The notes beneath the pieces were generated by a model. It was not told the DNA's origin. It made no database searches and was given only the letters and a program-made list of their open reading frames with translations. This document shows, piece after piece, positions 1-14,771 of a DNA stretch of 64,000 nucleotides (its first letter is position 1; each line of letters starts with the position of its first letter). This DNA comes from Flavobacterium acetivorans (GTDB taxonomy: Bacteria > Bacteroidota > Bacteroidia > Flavobacteriales > Flavobacteriaceae), in the NCBI RefSeq assembly GCF_020911885.1, contig NZ_CP087132.1, forward strand, positions 1,302,001-1,366,000. Direction: 5' to 3'. The position numbers were made by a program, and so were the translations under genes.

Positions 1-3000
1 CAGCATCTCAAACAGTAACTGTAAGTGCGCCAATTGCACAAACAGTAACAGGAACAAATACGGTTTGTATCGGAAGCACAACAGCTTTCGCTAGTACAAC
101 ATCAGGTGGGACATGGAGTTCTACTGATACAGCAGTAGCTACAGTTGATGCAAGTACAGGAGTTGTAACAGGAGTTGCAGCAGGAACTAGTGCTATCAAT
201 TATAGTGTAACAACTGCAGGAGGTTGTATCAATACAGCATCTCAAACAGTAACTGTAAGTGCGCCAATTGCACAAACAGTAACAGGAACAAATACGGTTT
301 GTATCGGAAGCACAACAGCTTTCGCTAGTACAACATCAGGTGGGACATGGAGTTCTACTGATACAGCAGTAGCTACAGTTGATGCAAGTACAGGAGTTGT
401 AACAGGAGTTGCAGCAGGAACTAGTGCTATCAATTATAGTGTAACAACTGCAGGAGGTTGTATCAATACAGCATCTCAAACAGTAACTGTAAGTGCGCCA
501 ATTGCACAAACAGTAACAGGAACAAATACGGTTTGTATCGGAAGCACAACAGCTTTCGCTAGTACAACATCAGGCGGGACATGGAGTTCTACTGATACAG
601 CAGTAGCTACAGTTGATGCAAGTACAGGAGTTGTAACAGGAGTTGCAGCAGGAACTAGTGCTATCAATTATAGTGTAACAACTGCAGGAGGTTGTATCAA
701 TACAGCATCTCAAACAGTAACTGTAAGTGCGCCAATTGCACAAACAGTAACAGGAACAAATACGGTTTGTATCGGAAGCACAACAGCTTTCGCTAGTACA
801 ACATCAGGTGGGACATGGAGTTCTACTGATACAGCAGTAGCTACAGTTGATGCAAGTACAGGAGTTGTAACAGGAGTTGCAGCAGGAACTAGTGCTATCA
901 ATTATAGTGTAACAACTGCAGGAGGTTGTATCAATACAGCATCTCAAACAGTAACTGTAAGTGCGCCAATTGCACAAACAGTAACAGGAACAAATACGGT
1001 TTGTATCGGAAGCACAACAGCTTTCGCTAGTACAACATCAGGTGGGACATGGAGTTCTACTGATACAGCAGTAGCTACAGTTGATGCAAGTACAGGAGTT
1101 GTAACAGGAGTTGCAGCAGGAACTAGTGCTATCAATTATAGTGTAACAACTGCAGGAGGTTGTATCAATACAGCATCTCAAACAGTAACTGTAAGTGCGC
1201 CAATTGCACAAACAGTAACAGGAACAAATACGGTTTGTATCGGAAGCACAACAGCTTTCGCTAGTACAACATCAGGTGGGACATGGAGTTCTACTGATAC
1301 AGCAGTAGCTACAGTTGATGCAAGTACAGGAGTTGTAACAGGAGTTGCAGCAGGAACTAGTGCTATCAATTATAGTGTAACAACTGCAGGAGGTTGTATC
1401 AATACAGCATCTCAAACAGTAACTGTAAGTGCGCCAATTGCACAAACAGTAACAGGAACAAATACGGTTTGTATCGGAAGCACAACAGCTTTCGCTAGTA
1501 CAACATCAGGTGGGACATGGAGTTCTACTGATACAGCAGTAGCTACAGTTGATGCAAGTACAGGAGTTGTAACAGGAGTTGCAGCAGGAACTAGTGCTAT
1601 CAATTATAGTGTAACAACTGCAGGAGGTTGTATCAATACAGCATCTCAAACAGTAACTGTAAGTGCGCCAATTGCACAAACAGTAACAGGAACAAATACG
1701 GTTTGTATCGGAAGCACAACAGCTTTCGCTAGTACAACATCAGGCGGGACATGGAGTTCTACTGATACAGCAGTAGCTACAGTTGATGCAAGTACAGGAG
1801 TTGTAACAGGAGTTGCAGCAGGAACTAGTGCTATCAATTATAGTGTAACAACTGCAGGAGGTTGTATCAATACAGCATCTCAAACAGTAACTGTAAGTGC
1901 GCCAATTGCACAAACAGTAACAGGAACAAATACGGTTTGTATCGGAAGCACAACAGCTTTCGCTAGTACAACATCAGGCGGGGCATGGAGTTCTACTGAT
2001 ACAGCAGTAGCTACAGTTGATGCAAGTACAGGAGTTGTAACAGGAGTTGCAGCAGGAACTAGTGCTATCAATTATAGTGTAACAACTGCAGGAGGTTGTA
2101 TCAATACAGCATCTCAAACAGTAACTGTAAGTGCGCCAATTGCACAAACAGTAACAGGAACAAATACGGTTTGTATCGGAAGCACAACAGCTTTCGCTAG
2201 TACAACATCAGGCGGGACATGGAGTTCTACTGATACAGCAGTAGCTACAGTTGATGCAAGTACAGGAGTTGTAACAGGAGTTGCAGCAGGAACTAGTGCT
2301 ATCAATTATAGTGTAACAACTGCAGGAGGTTGTATCAATACAGCATCTCAAACAGTAACTGTAAGTGCGCCAATTGCACAAACAGTAACAGGAACAAATA
2401 CGGTTTGTATCGGAAGCACAACAGCTTTCGCTAGTACAACATCAGGCGGGGCATGGAGTTCTACTGATACAGCAGTAGCTACAGTTGATGCAAGTACAGG
2501 AGTTGTAACAGGAGTTGCAGCAGGAACTAGTGCTATCAATTATAGTGTAACAACTGCAGGAGGTTGTATCAATACAGCATCTCAAACAGTAACTGTAAGT
2601 GCGCCAATTGCACAAACAGTAACAGGAACAAATACGGTTTGTATCGGAAGCACAACAGCTTTCGCTAGTACAACATCAGGCGGGACATGGAGTTCTACTG
2701 ATACAGCAGTAGCTACAGTTGATGCAAGTACAGGAGTTGTAACAGGAGTTGCAGCAGGAACTAGTGCTATCAATTATAGTGTAACAACTGCAGGAGGTTG
2801 TATCAATACAGCATCTCAAACAGTAACTGTAAGTGCGCCAATTGCACAAACAGTAACAGGAACAAATACGGTTTGTATCGGAAGCACAACAGCTTTCGCT
2901 AGTACAACATCAGGCGGGACATGGAGTTCTACTGATACAGCAGTAGCTACAGTTGATGCAAGTACAGGAGTTGTAACAGGAGTTGCAGCAGGAACTAGTG

Positions 3001-6000
3001 CTATCAATTATAGTGTAACAACTGCAGGAGGTTGTATCAATACAGCATCTCAAACAGTAACTGTAAGTGCGCCAATTGCACAAACAGTAACAGGAACAAA
3101 TACGGTTTGTATCGGAAGCACAACAGCTTTCGCTAGTACAACATCAGGCGGGACATGGAGTTCTACTGATACAGCAGTAGCTACAGTTGATGCAAGTACA
3201 GGAGTTGTAACAGGAGTTGCAGCAGGAACTAGTGCTATCAATTATAGTGTAACAACTGCAGGAGGTTGTATCAATACAGCATCTCAAACAGTAACTGTAA
3301 GTGCGCCAATTGCACAAACAGTAACAGGAACAAATACGGTTTGTATCGGAAGCACAACAGCTTTCGCTAGTACAACATCAGGTGGGACATGGAGTTCTAC
3401 TGATACAGCAGTAGCTACAGTTGATGCAAGTACAGGAGTTGTAACAGGAGTTGCAGCAGGAACTAGTGCTATCAATTATAGTGTAACAACTGCAGGAGGT
3501 TGTATCAATACAGCATCTCAAACAGTAACTGTAAGTGCGCCAATTGCACAAACAGTAACAGGAACAAATACGGTTTGTATCGGAAGCACAACAGCTTTCG
3601 CTAGTACAACATCAGGTGGGACATGGAGTTCTACTGATACAGCAGTAGCTACAGTTGATGCAAGTACAGGAGTTGTAACAGGAGTTGCAGCAGGAACTAG
3701 TGCTATCAATTATAGTGTAACAACTGCAGGAGGTTGTATCAATACAGCATCTCAAACAGTAACTGTAAGTGCGCCAATTGCACAAACAGTAACAGGAACA
3801 AATACGGTTTGTATCGGAAGCACAACAGCTTTCGCTAGTACAACATCAGGCGGGACATGGAGTTCTACTGATACAGCAGTAGCTACAGTTGATGCAAGTA
3901 CAGGAGTTGTAACAGGAGTTGCAGCAGGAACTAGTGCTATCAATTATAGTGTAACAACTGCAGGAGGTTGTATCAATACAGCATCTCAAACAGTAACTGT
4001 AAGTGCGCCAATTGCACAAACAGTAACAGGAACAAATACGGTTTGTATCGGAAGCACAACAGCTTTCGCTAGTACAACATCAGGCGGGACATGGAGTTCT
4101 ACTGATACAGCAGTAGCTACAGTTGATGCAAGTACAGGAGTTGTAACAGGAGTTGCAGCAGGAACTAGTGCTATCAATTATAGTGTAACAACTGCAGGAG
4201 GTTGTATCAATACAGCATCTCAAACAGTAACTGTAAGTGCGCCAATTGCACAAACAGTAACAGGAACAAATACGGTTTGTATCGGAAGCACAACAGCTTT
4301 CGCTAGTACAACATCAGGTGGGACATGGAGTTCTACTGATACAGCAGTAGCTACAGTTGATGCAAGTACAGGAGTTGTAACAGGAGTTGCAGCAGGAACT
4401 AGTGCTATCAATTATAGTGTAACAACTGCAGGAGGTTGTATCAATACAGCATCTCAAACAGTAACTGTAAGTGCGCCAATTGCACAAACAGTAACAGGAA
4501 CAAATACGGTTTGTATCGGAAGCACAACAGCTTTCGCTAGTACAACATCAGGCGGGACATGGAGTTCTACTGATACAGCAGTAGCTACAGTTGATGCAAG
4601 TACAGGAGTTGTAACAGGAGTTGCAGCAGGAACTAGTGCTATCAATTATAGTGTAACAACTGCAGGAGGTTGTATCAATACAGCATCTCAAACAGTAACT
4701 GTAAGTGCGCCAATTGCACAAACAGTAACAGGAACAAATACGGTTTGTATCGGAAGCACAACAGCTTTCGCTAGTACAACATCAGGTGGGACATGGAGTT
4801 CTACTGATACAGCAGTAGCTACAGTTGATGCAAGTACAGGAGTTGTAACAGGAGTTGCAGCAGGAACTAGTGCTATCAATTATAGTGTAACAACTGCAGG
4901 AGGTTGTATCAATACAGCATCTCAAACAGTAACTGTAAGTGCGCCAATTGCACAAACAGTAACAGGAACAAATACGGTTTGTATCGGAAGCACAACAGCT
5001 TTCGCTAGTACAACATCAGGTGGGACATGGAGTTCTACTGATACAGCAGTAGCTACAGTTGATGCAAGTACAGGAGTTGTAACAGGAGTTGCAGCAGGAA
5101 CTAGTGCTATCAATTATAGTGTAACAACTGCAGGAGGTTGTATCAATACAGCATCTCAAACAGTAACTGTAAGTGCGCCAATTGCACAAACAGTAACAGG
5201 AACAAATACGGTTTGTATCGGAAGCACAACAGCTTTCGCTAGTACAACATCAGGCGGGACATGGAGTTCTACTGATACAGCAGTAGCTACAGTTGATGCA
5301 AGTACAGGAGTTGTAACAGGAGTTGCAGCAGGAACTAGTGCTATCAATTATAGTGTAACAACTGCAGGAGGTTGTATCAATACAGCATCTCAAACAGTAA
5401 CTGTAAGTGCGCCAATTGCACAAACAGTAACAGGAACAAATACGGTTTGTATCGGAAGCACAACAGCTTTCGCTAGTACAACATCAGGCGGGACATGGAG
5501 TTCTACTGATACAGCAGTAGCTACAGTTGATGCAAGTACAGGAGTTGTAACAGGAGTTGCAGCAGGAACTAGTGCTATCAATTATAGTGTAACAACTGCA
5601 GGAGGTTGTATCAATACAGCATCTCAAACAGTAACTGTAAGTGCGCCAATTGCACAAACAGTAACAGGAACAAATACGGTTTGTATCGGAAGCACAACAG
5701 CTTTCGCTAGTACAACATCAGGCGGGACATGGAGTTCTACTGATACAGCAGTAGCTACAGTTGATGCAAGTACAGGAGTTGTAACAGGAGTTGCAGCAGG
5801 AACTAGTGCTATCAATTATAGTGTAACAACTGCAGGAGGTTGTATCAATACAGCATCTCAAACAGTAACTGTAAGTGCGCCAATTGCACAAACAGTAACA
5901 GGAACAAATACGGTTTGTATCGGAAGCACAACAGCTTTCGCTAGTACAACATCAGGTGGGACATGGAGTTCTACTGATACAGCAGTAGCTACAGTTGATG

Positions 6001-9000
6001 CAAGTACAGGAGTTGTAACAGGAGTTGCAGCAGGAACTAGTGCTATCAATTATAGTGTAACAACTGCAGGAGGTTGTATCAATACAGCATCTCAAACAGT
6101 AACTGTAAGTGCGCCAATTGCACAAACAGTAACAGGAACAAATACGGTTTGTATCGGAAGCACAACAGCTTTCGCTAGTACAACATCAGGCGGGACATGG
6201 AGTTCTACTGATACAGCAGTAGCTACAGTTGATGCAAGTACAGGAGTTGTAACAGGAGTTGCAGCAGGAACTAGTGCTATCAATTATAGTGTAACAACTG
6301 CAGGAGGTTGTATCAATACAGCATCTCAAACAGTAACTGTAAGTGCGCCAATTGCACAAACAGTAACAGGAACAAATACGGTTTGTATCGGAAGCACAAC
6401 AGCTTTCGCTAGTACAACATCAGGCGGGACATGGAGTTCTACTGATACAGCAGTAGCTACAGTTGATGCAAGTACAGGAGTTGTAACAGGAGTTGCAGCA
6501 GGAACTAGTGCTATCAATTATAGTGTAACAACTGCAGGAGGTTGTATCAATACAGCATCTCAAACAGTAACTGTAAGTGCGCCAATTGCACAAACAGTAA
6601 CAGGAACAAATACGGTTTGTATCGGAAGCACAACAGCTTTCGCTAGTACAACATCAGGCGGGACATGGAGTTCTACTGATACAGCAGTAGCTACAGTTGA
6701 TGCAAGTACAGGAGTTGTAACAGGAGTTGCAGCAGGAACTAGTGCTATCAATTATAGTGTAACAACTGCAGGAGGTTGTATCAATACAGCATCTCAAACA
6801 GTAACTGTAAGTGCGCCAATTGCACAAACAGTAACAGGAACAAATACGGTTTGTATCGGAAGCACAACAGCTTTCGCTAGTACAACATCAGGCGGGACAT
6901 GGAGTTCTACTGATACAGCAGTAGCTACAGTTGATGCAAGTACAGGAGTTGTAACAGGAGTTGCAGCAGGAACTAGTGCTATCAATTATAGTGTAACAAC
7001 TGCAGGAGGTTGTATCAATACAGCATCTCAAACAGTAACTGTAAGTGCGCCAATTGCACAAACAGTAACAGGAACAAATACGGTTTGTATCGGAAGCACA
7101 ACAGCTTTCGCTAGTACAACATCAGGCGGGACATGGAGTTCTACTGATACAGCAGTAGCTACAGTTGATGCAAGTACAGGAGTTGTAACAGGAGTTGCAG
7201 CAGGAACTAGTGCTATCAATTATAGTGTAACAACTGCAGGAGGTTGTATCAATACAGCATCTCAAACAGTAACTGTAAGTGCGCCAATTGCACAAACAGT
7301 AACAGGAACAAATACGGTTTGTATCGGAAGCACAACAGCTTTCGCTAGTACAACATCAGGTGGGACATGGAGTTCTACTGATACAGCAGTAGCTACAGTT
7401 GATGCAAGTACAGGAGTTGTAACAGGAGTTGCAGCAGGAACTAGTGCTATCAATTATAGTGTAACAACTGCAGGAGGTTGTATCAATACAGCATCTCAAA
7501 CAGTAACTGTAAGTGCGCCAATTGCACAAACAGTAACAGGAACAAATACGGTTTGTATCGGAAGCACAACAGCTTTCGCTAGTACAACATCAGGTGGGAC
7601 ATGGAGTTCTACTGATACAGCAGTAGCTACAGTTGATGCAAGTACAGGAGTTGTAACAGGAGTTGCAGCAGGAACTAGTGCTATCAATTATAGTGTAACA
7701 ACTGCAGGAGGTTGTATCAATACAGCATCTCAAACAGTAACTGTAAGTGCGCCAATTGCACAAACAGTAACAGGAACAAATACGGTTTGTATCGGAAGCA
7801 CAACAGCTTTCGCTAGTACAACATCAGGCGGGACATGGAGTTCTACTGATACAGCAGTAGCTACAGTTGATGCAAGTACAGGAGTTGTAACAGGAGTTGC
7901 AGCAGGAACTAGTGCTATCAATTATAGTGTAACAACTGCAGGAGGTTGTATCAATACAGCATCTCAAACAGTAACTGTAAGTGCGCCAATTGCACAAACA
8001 GTAACAGGAACAAATACGGTTTGTATCGGAAGCACAACAGCTTTCGCTAGTACAACATCAGGTGGGACATGGAGTTCTACTGATACAGCAGTAGCTACAG
8101 TTGATGCAAGTACAGGAGTTGTAACAGGAGTTGCAGCAGGAACTAGTGCTATCAATTATAGTGTAACAACTGCAGGAGGTTGTATCAATACAGCATCTCA
8201 AACAGTAACTGTAAGTGCGCCAATTGCACAAACAGTAACAGGAACAAATACGGTTTGTATCGGAAGCACAACAGCTTTCGCTAGTACAACATCAGGTGGG
8301 ACATGGAGTTCTACTGATACAGCAGTAGCTACAGTTGATGCAAGTACAGGAGTTGTAACAGGAGTTGCAGCAGGAACTAGTGCTATCAATTATAGTGTAA
8401 CAACTGCAGGAGGTTGTATCAATACAGCATCTCAAACAGTAACTGTAAGTGCGCCAATTGCACAAACAGTAACAGGAACAAATACGGTTTGTATCGGAAG
8501 CACAACAGCTTTCGCTAGTACAACATCAGGTGGGACATGGAGTTCTACTGATACAGCAGTAGCTACAGTTGATGCAAGTACAGGAGTTGTAACAGGAGTT
8601 GCAGCAGGAACTAGTGCTATCAATTATAGTGTAACAACTGCAGGAGGTTGTATCAATACAGCATCTCAAACAGTAACTGTAAGTGCGCCAATTGCACAAA
8701 CAGTAACAGGAACAAATACGGTTTGTATCGGAAGCACAACAGCTTTCGCTAGTACAACATCAGGCGGGACATGGAGTTCTACTGATACAGCAGTAGCTAC
8801 AGTTGATGCAAGTACAGGAGTTGTAACAGGAGTTGCAGCAGGAACTAGTGCTATCAATTATAGTGTAACAACTGCAGGAGGTTGTATCAATACAGCATCT
8901 CAAACAGTAACTGTAAGTGCGCCAATTGCACAAACAGTAACAGGAACAAATACGGTTTGTATCGGAAGCACAACAGCTTTCGCTAGTACAACATCAGGCG

Positions 9001-12000
9001 GGACATGGAGTTCTACTGATACAGCAGTAGCTACAGTTGATGCAAGTACAGGAGTTGTAACAGGAGTTGCAGCAGGAACTAGTGCTATCAATTATAGTGT
9101 AACAACTGCAGGAGGTTGTATCAATACAGCATCTCAAACAGTAACTGTAAGTGCGCCAATTGCACAAACAGTAACAGGAACAAATACGGTTTGTATCGGA
9201 AGCACAACAGCTTTCGCTAGTACAACATCAGGCGGGACATGGAGTTCTACTGATACAGCAGTAGCTACAGTTGATGCAAGTACAGGAGTTGTAACAGGAG
9301 TTGCAGCAGGAACTAGTGCTATCAATTATAGTGTAACAACTGCAGGAGGTTGTATCAATACAGCATCTCAAACAGTAACTGTAAGTGCGCCAATTGCACA
9401 AACAGTAACAGGAACAAATACGGTTTGTATCGGAAGCACAACAGCTTTCGCTAGTACAACATCAGGCGGGACATGGAGTTCTACTGATACAGCAGTAGCT
9501 ACAGTTGATGCAAGTACAGGAGTTGTAACAGGAGTTGCAGCAGGAACTAGTGCTATCAATTATAGTGTAACAACTGCAGGAGGTTGTATCAATACAGCAT
9601 CTCAAACAGTAACTGTAAGTGCGCCAATTGCACAAACAGTAACAGGAACAAATACGGTTTGTATCGGAAGCACAACAGCTTTCGCTAGTACAACATCAGG
9701 CGGGACATGGAGTTCTACTGATACAGCAGTAGCTACAGTTGATGCAAGTACAGGAGTTGTAACAGGAGTTGCAGCAGGAACTAGTGCTATCAATTATAGT
9801 GTAACAACTGCAGGAGGTTGTATCAATACAGCATCTCAAACAGTAACTGTAAGTGCGCCAATTGCACAAACAGTAACAGGAACAAATACGGTTTGTATCG
9901 GAAGCACAACAGCTTTCGCTAGTACAACATCAGGTGGGACATGGAGTTCTACTGATACAGCAGTAGCTACAGTTGATGCAAGTACAGGAGTTGTAACAGG
10001 AGTTGCAGCAGGAACTAGTGCTATCAATTATAGTGTAACAACTGCAGGAGGTTGTATCAATACAGCATCTCAAACAGTAACTGTAAGTGCGCCAATTGCA
10101 CAAACAGTAACAGGAACAAATACGGTTTGTATCGGAAGCACAACAGCTTTCGCTAGTACAACATCAGGCGGGACATGGAGTTCTACTGATACAGCAGTAG
10201 CTACAGTTGATGCAAGTACAGGAGTTGTAACAGGAGTTGCAGCAGGAACTAGTGCTATCAATTATAGTGTAACAACTGCAGGAGGTTGTATCAATACAGC
10301 ATCTCAAACAGTAACTGTAAGTGCGCCAATTGCACAAACAGTAACAGGAACAAATACGGTTTGTATCGGAAGCACAACAGCTTTCGCTAGTACAACATCA
10401 GGCGGGACATGGAGTTCTACTGATACAGCAGTAGCTACAGTTGATGCAAGTACAGGAGTTGTAACAGGAGTTGCAGCAGGAACTAGTGCTATCAATTATA
10501 GTGTAACAACTGCAGGAGGTTGTATCAATACAGCATCTCAAACAGTAACTGTAAGTGCGCCAATTGCACAAACAGTAACAGGAACAAATACGGTTTGTAT
10601 CGGAAGCACAACAGCTTTCGCTAGTACAACATCAGGCGGGACATGGAGTTCTACTGATACAGCAGTAGCTACAGTTGATGCAAGTACAGGAGTTGTAACA
10701 GGAGTTGCAGCAGGAACTAGTGCTATCAATTATAGTGTAACAACTGCAGGAGGTTGTATCAATACAGCATCTCAAACAGTAACTGTAAGTGCGCCAATTG
10801 CACAAACAGTAACAGGAACAAATACGGTTTGTATCGGAAGCACAACAGCTTTCGCTAGTACAACATCAGGTGGGACATGGAGTTCTACTGATACAGCAGT
10901 AGCTACAGTTGATGCAAGTACAGGAGTTGTAACAGGAGTTGCAGCAGGAACTAGTGCTATCAATTATAGTGTAACAACTGCAGGAGGTTGTATCAATACA
11001 GCATCTCAAACAGTAACTGTAAGTGCGCCAATTGCACAAACAGTAACAGGAACAAATACGGTTTGTATCGGAAGCACAACAGCTTTCGCTAGTACAACAT
11101 CAGGTGGGACATGGAGTTCTACTGATACAGCAGTAGCTACAGTTGATGCAAGTACAGGAGTTGTAACAGGAGTTGCAGCAGGAACTAGTGCTATCAATTA
11201 TAGTGTAACAACTGCAGGAGGTTGTATCAATACAGCATCTCAAACAGTAACTGTAAGTGCGCCAATTGCACAAACAGTAACAGGAACAAATACGGTTTGT
11301 ATCGGAAGCACAACAGCTTTCGCTAGTACAACATCAGGCGGGACATGGAGTTCTACTGATACAGCAGTAGCTACAGTTGATGCAAGTACAGGAGTTGTAA
11401 CAGGAGTTGCAGCAGGAACTAGTGCTATCAATTATAGTGTAACAACTGCAGGAGGTTGTATCAATACAGCATCTCAAACAGTAACTGTAAGTGCGCCAAT
11501 TGCACAAACAGTAACAGGAACAAATACGGTTTGTATCGGAAGCACAACAGCTTTCGCTAGTACAACATCAGGCGGGACATGGAGTTCTACTGATACAGCA
11601 GTAGCTACAGTTGATGCAAGTACAGGAGTTGTAACAGGAGTTGCAGCAGGAACTAGTGCTATCAATTATAGTGTAACAACTGCAGGAGGTTGTATCAATA
11701 CAGCATCTCAAACAGTAACTGTAAGTGCGCCAATTGCACAAACAGTAACAGGAACAAATACGGTTTGTATCGGAAGCACAACAGCTTTCGCTAGTACAAC
11801 ATCAGGTGGGACATGGAGTTCTACTGATACAGCAGTAGCTACAGTTGATGCAAGTACAGGAGTTGTAACAGGAGTTGCAGCAGGAACTAGTGCTATCAAT
11901 TATAGTGTAACAACTGCAGGAGGTTGTATCAATACAGCATCTCAAACAGTAACTGTAAGTGCGCCAATTGCACAAACAGTAACAGGAACAAATACGGTTT

Positions 12001-14771
12001 GTATCGGAAGCACAACAGCTTTCGCTAGTACAACATCAGGTGGGACATGGAGTTCTACTGATACAGCAGTAGCTACAGTTGATGCAAGTACAGGAGTTGT
12101 AACAGGAGTTGCAGCAGGAACTAGTGCTATCAATTATAGTGTAACAACTGCAGGAGGTTGTATCAATACAGCATCTCAAACAGTAACTGTAAGTGCGCCA
12201 ATTGCACAAACAGTAACAGGAACAAATACGGTTTGTATCGGAAGCACAACAGCTTTCGCTAGTACAACATCAGGTGGGACATGGAGTTCTACTGATACAG
12301 CAGTAGCTACAGTTGATGCAAGTACAGGAGTTGTAACAGGAGTTGCAGCAGGAACTAGTGCTATCAATTATAGTGTAACAACTGCAGGAGGTTGTATCAA
12401 TACAGCATCTCAAACAGTAACTGTAAGTGCGCCAATTGCACAAACAGTAACAGGAACAAATACGGTTTGTATCGGAAGCACAACAGCTTTCGCTAGTACA
12501 ACATCAGGTGGGACATGGAGTTCTACTGATACAGCAGTAGCTACAGTTGATGCAAGTACAGGAGTTGTAACAGGAGTTGCAGCAGGAACTAGTGCTATCA
12601 ATTATAGTGTAACAACTGCAGGAGGTTGTATCAATACAGCATCTCAAACAGTAACTGTAAGTGCGCCAATTGCACAAACAGTAACAGGAACAAATACGGT
12701 TTGTATCGGAAGCACAACAGCTTTCGCTAGTACAACATCAGGCGGGACATGGAGTTCTACTGATACAGCAGTAGCTACAGTTGATGCAAGTACAGGAGTT
12801 GTAACAGGAGTTGCAGCAGGAACTAGTGCTATCAATTATAGTGTAACAACTGCAGGAGGTTGTATCAATACAGCATCTCAAACAGTAACTGTAAGTGCGC
12901 CAATTGCACAAACAGTAACAGGAACAAATACGGTTTGTATCGGAAGCACAACAGCTTTCGCTAGTACAACATCAGGCGGGACATGGAGTTCTACTGATAC
13001 AGCAGTAGCTACAGTTGATGCAAGTACAGGAGTTGTAACAGGAGTTGCAGCAGGAACTAGTGCTATCAATTATAGTGTAACAACTGCAGGAGGTTGTATC
13101 AATACAGCATCTCAAACAGTAACTGTAAGTGCGCCAATTGCACAAACAGTAACAGGAACAAATACGGTTTGTATCGGAAGCACAACAGCTTTCGCTAGTA
13201 CAACATCAGGCGGGGCATGGAGTTCTACTGATACAGCAGTAGCTACAGTTGATGCAAGTACAGGAGTTGTAACAGGAGTTGCAGCAGGAACTAGTGCTAT
13301 CAATTATAGTGTAACAACTGCAGGAGGTTGTATCAATACAGCATCTCAAACAGTAACTGTAAGTGCGCCAATTGCACAAACAGTAACAGGAACAAATACG
13401 GTTTGTATCGGAAGCACAACAGCTTTCGCTAGTACAACATCAGGCGGGACATGGAGTTCTACTGATACAGCAGTAGCTACAGTTGATGCAAGTACAGGAG
13501 TTGTAACAGGAGTTGCAGCAGGAACTAGTGCTATCAATTATAGTGTAACAACTGCAGGAGGTTGTATCAATACAGCATCTCAAACAGTAACTGTAAGTGC
13601 GCCAATTGCACAAACAGTAACAGGAACAAATACGGTTTGTATCGGAAGCACAACAGCTTTCGCTAGTACAACATCAGGCGGGACATGGAGTTCTACTGAT
13701 ACAGCAGTAGCTACAGTTGATGCAAGTACAGGAGTTGTAACAGGAGTTGCAGCAGGAACTAGTGCTATCAATTATAGTGTAACAACTGCAGGAGGTTGTA
13801 TCAATACAGCATCTCAAACAGTAACTGTAAGTGCGCCAATTGCACAAACAGTAACAGGAACAAATACGGTTTGTATCGGAAGCACAACAGCTTTCGCTAG
13901 TACAACATCAGGCGGGACATGGAGTTCTACTGATACAGCAGTAGCTACAGTTGATGCAAGTACAGGAGTTGTAACAGGAGTTGCAGCAGGAACTAGTGCT
14001 ATCAATTATAGTGTAACAACTGCAGGAGGTTGTATCAATACAGCATCTCAAACAGTAACTGTAAGTGCGCCAATTGCACAAACAGTAACAGGAACAAATA
14101 CGGTTTGTATCGGAAGCACAACAGCTTTCGCTAGTACAACATCAGGCGGGGCATGGAGTTCTACTGATACAGCAGTAGCTACAGTTGATGCAAGTACAGG
14201 AGTTGTAACAGGAGTTGCAGCAGGAACTAGTGCTATCAATTATAGTGTAACAACTGCAGGAGGTTGTATCAATACAGCATCTCAAACAGTAACTGTAAGT
14301 GCGCCAATTGCACAAACAGTAACAGGAACAAATACGGTTTGTATCGGAAGCACAACAGCTTTCGCTAGTACAACATCAGGTGGGACATGGAGTTCTACTG
14401 ATACAGCAGTAGCTACAGTTGATGCAAGTACAGGAGTTGTAACAGGAGTTGCAGCAGGAACTAGTGCTATCAATTATAGTGTAACAACTGCAGGAGGTTG
14501 TATCAATACAGCATCTCAAACAGTAACTGTAAGTGCGCCAATTGCACAAACAGTAACAGGAACAAATACGGTTTGTATCGGAAGCACAACAGCTTTCGCT
14601 AGTACAACATCAGGTGGGACATGGAGTTCTACTGATACAGCAGTAGCTACAGTTGATGCAAGTACAGGAGTTGTAACAGGAGTTGCAGCAGGAACTAGTG
14701 CTATCAATTATAGTGTAACAACTGCAGGAGGTTGTATCAATACAGCATCTCAAACAGTAACTGTAAGTGCG
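1..14771 (+). repeat. 63-copy 234-bp tandem repeat array (reaches left edge)
   Basis: The unit is 234 bp (78 codons) and repeats without a gap or frameshift from position 1, followed by 29 further bases to 14771, where the sequence departs from the unit. By eye only two sites vary: the third base of a Gly codon (position 107 of the first unit, T in 26 units and C in 37) and the first base of the Thr codon four bases later (A, or G in units 9, 11, 57 and 61, changing Thr to Ala). The G variant occurs only with C, so three haplotypes exist. Such homogeneity implies recent expansion or ongoing unequal exchange. The array may continue upstream. Confidence 0.97.

Noticed and set aside
8..14707. 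A 63-residue antisense open frame in every 234-bp unit
   Set aside because: It is the same frame mirrored in each copy of the array; it follows from the codon make-up of the sense gene and has no independent signature or start signal.
1..14771. CRISPR array
   Set aside because: The units are contiguous, 234 bp, coding and without unique spacers.
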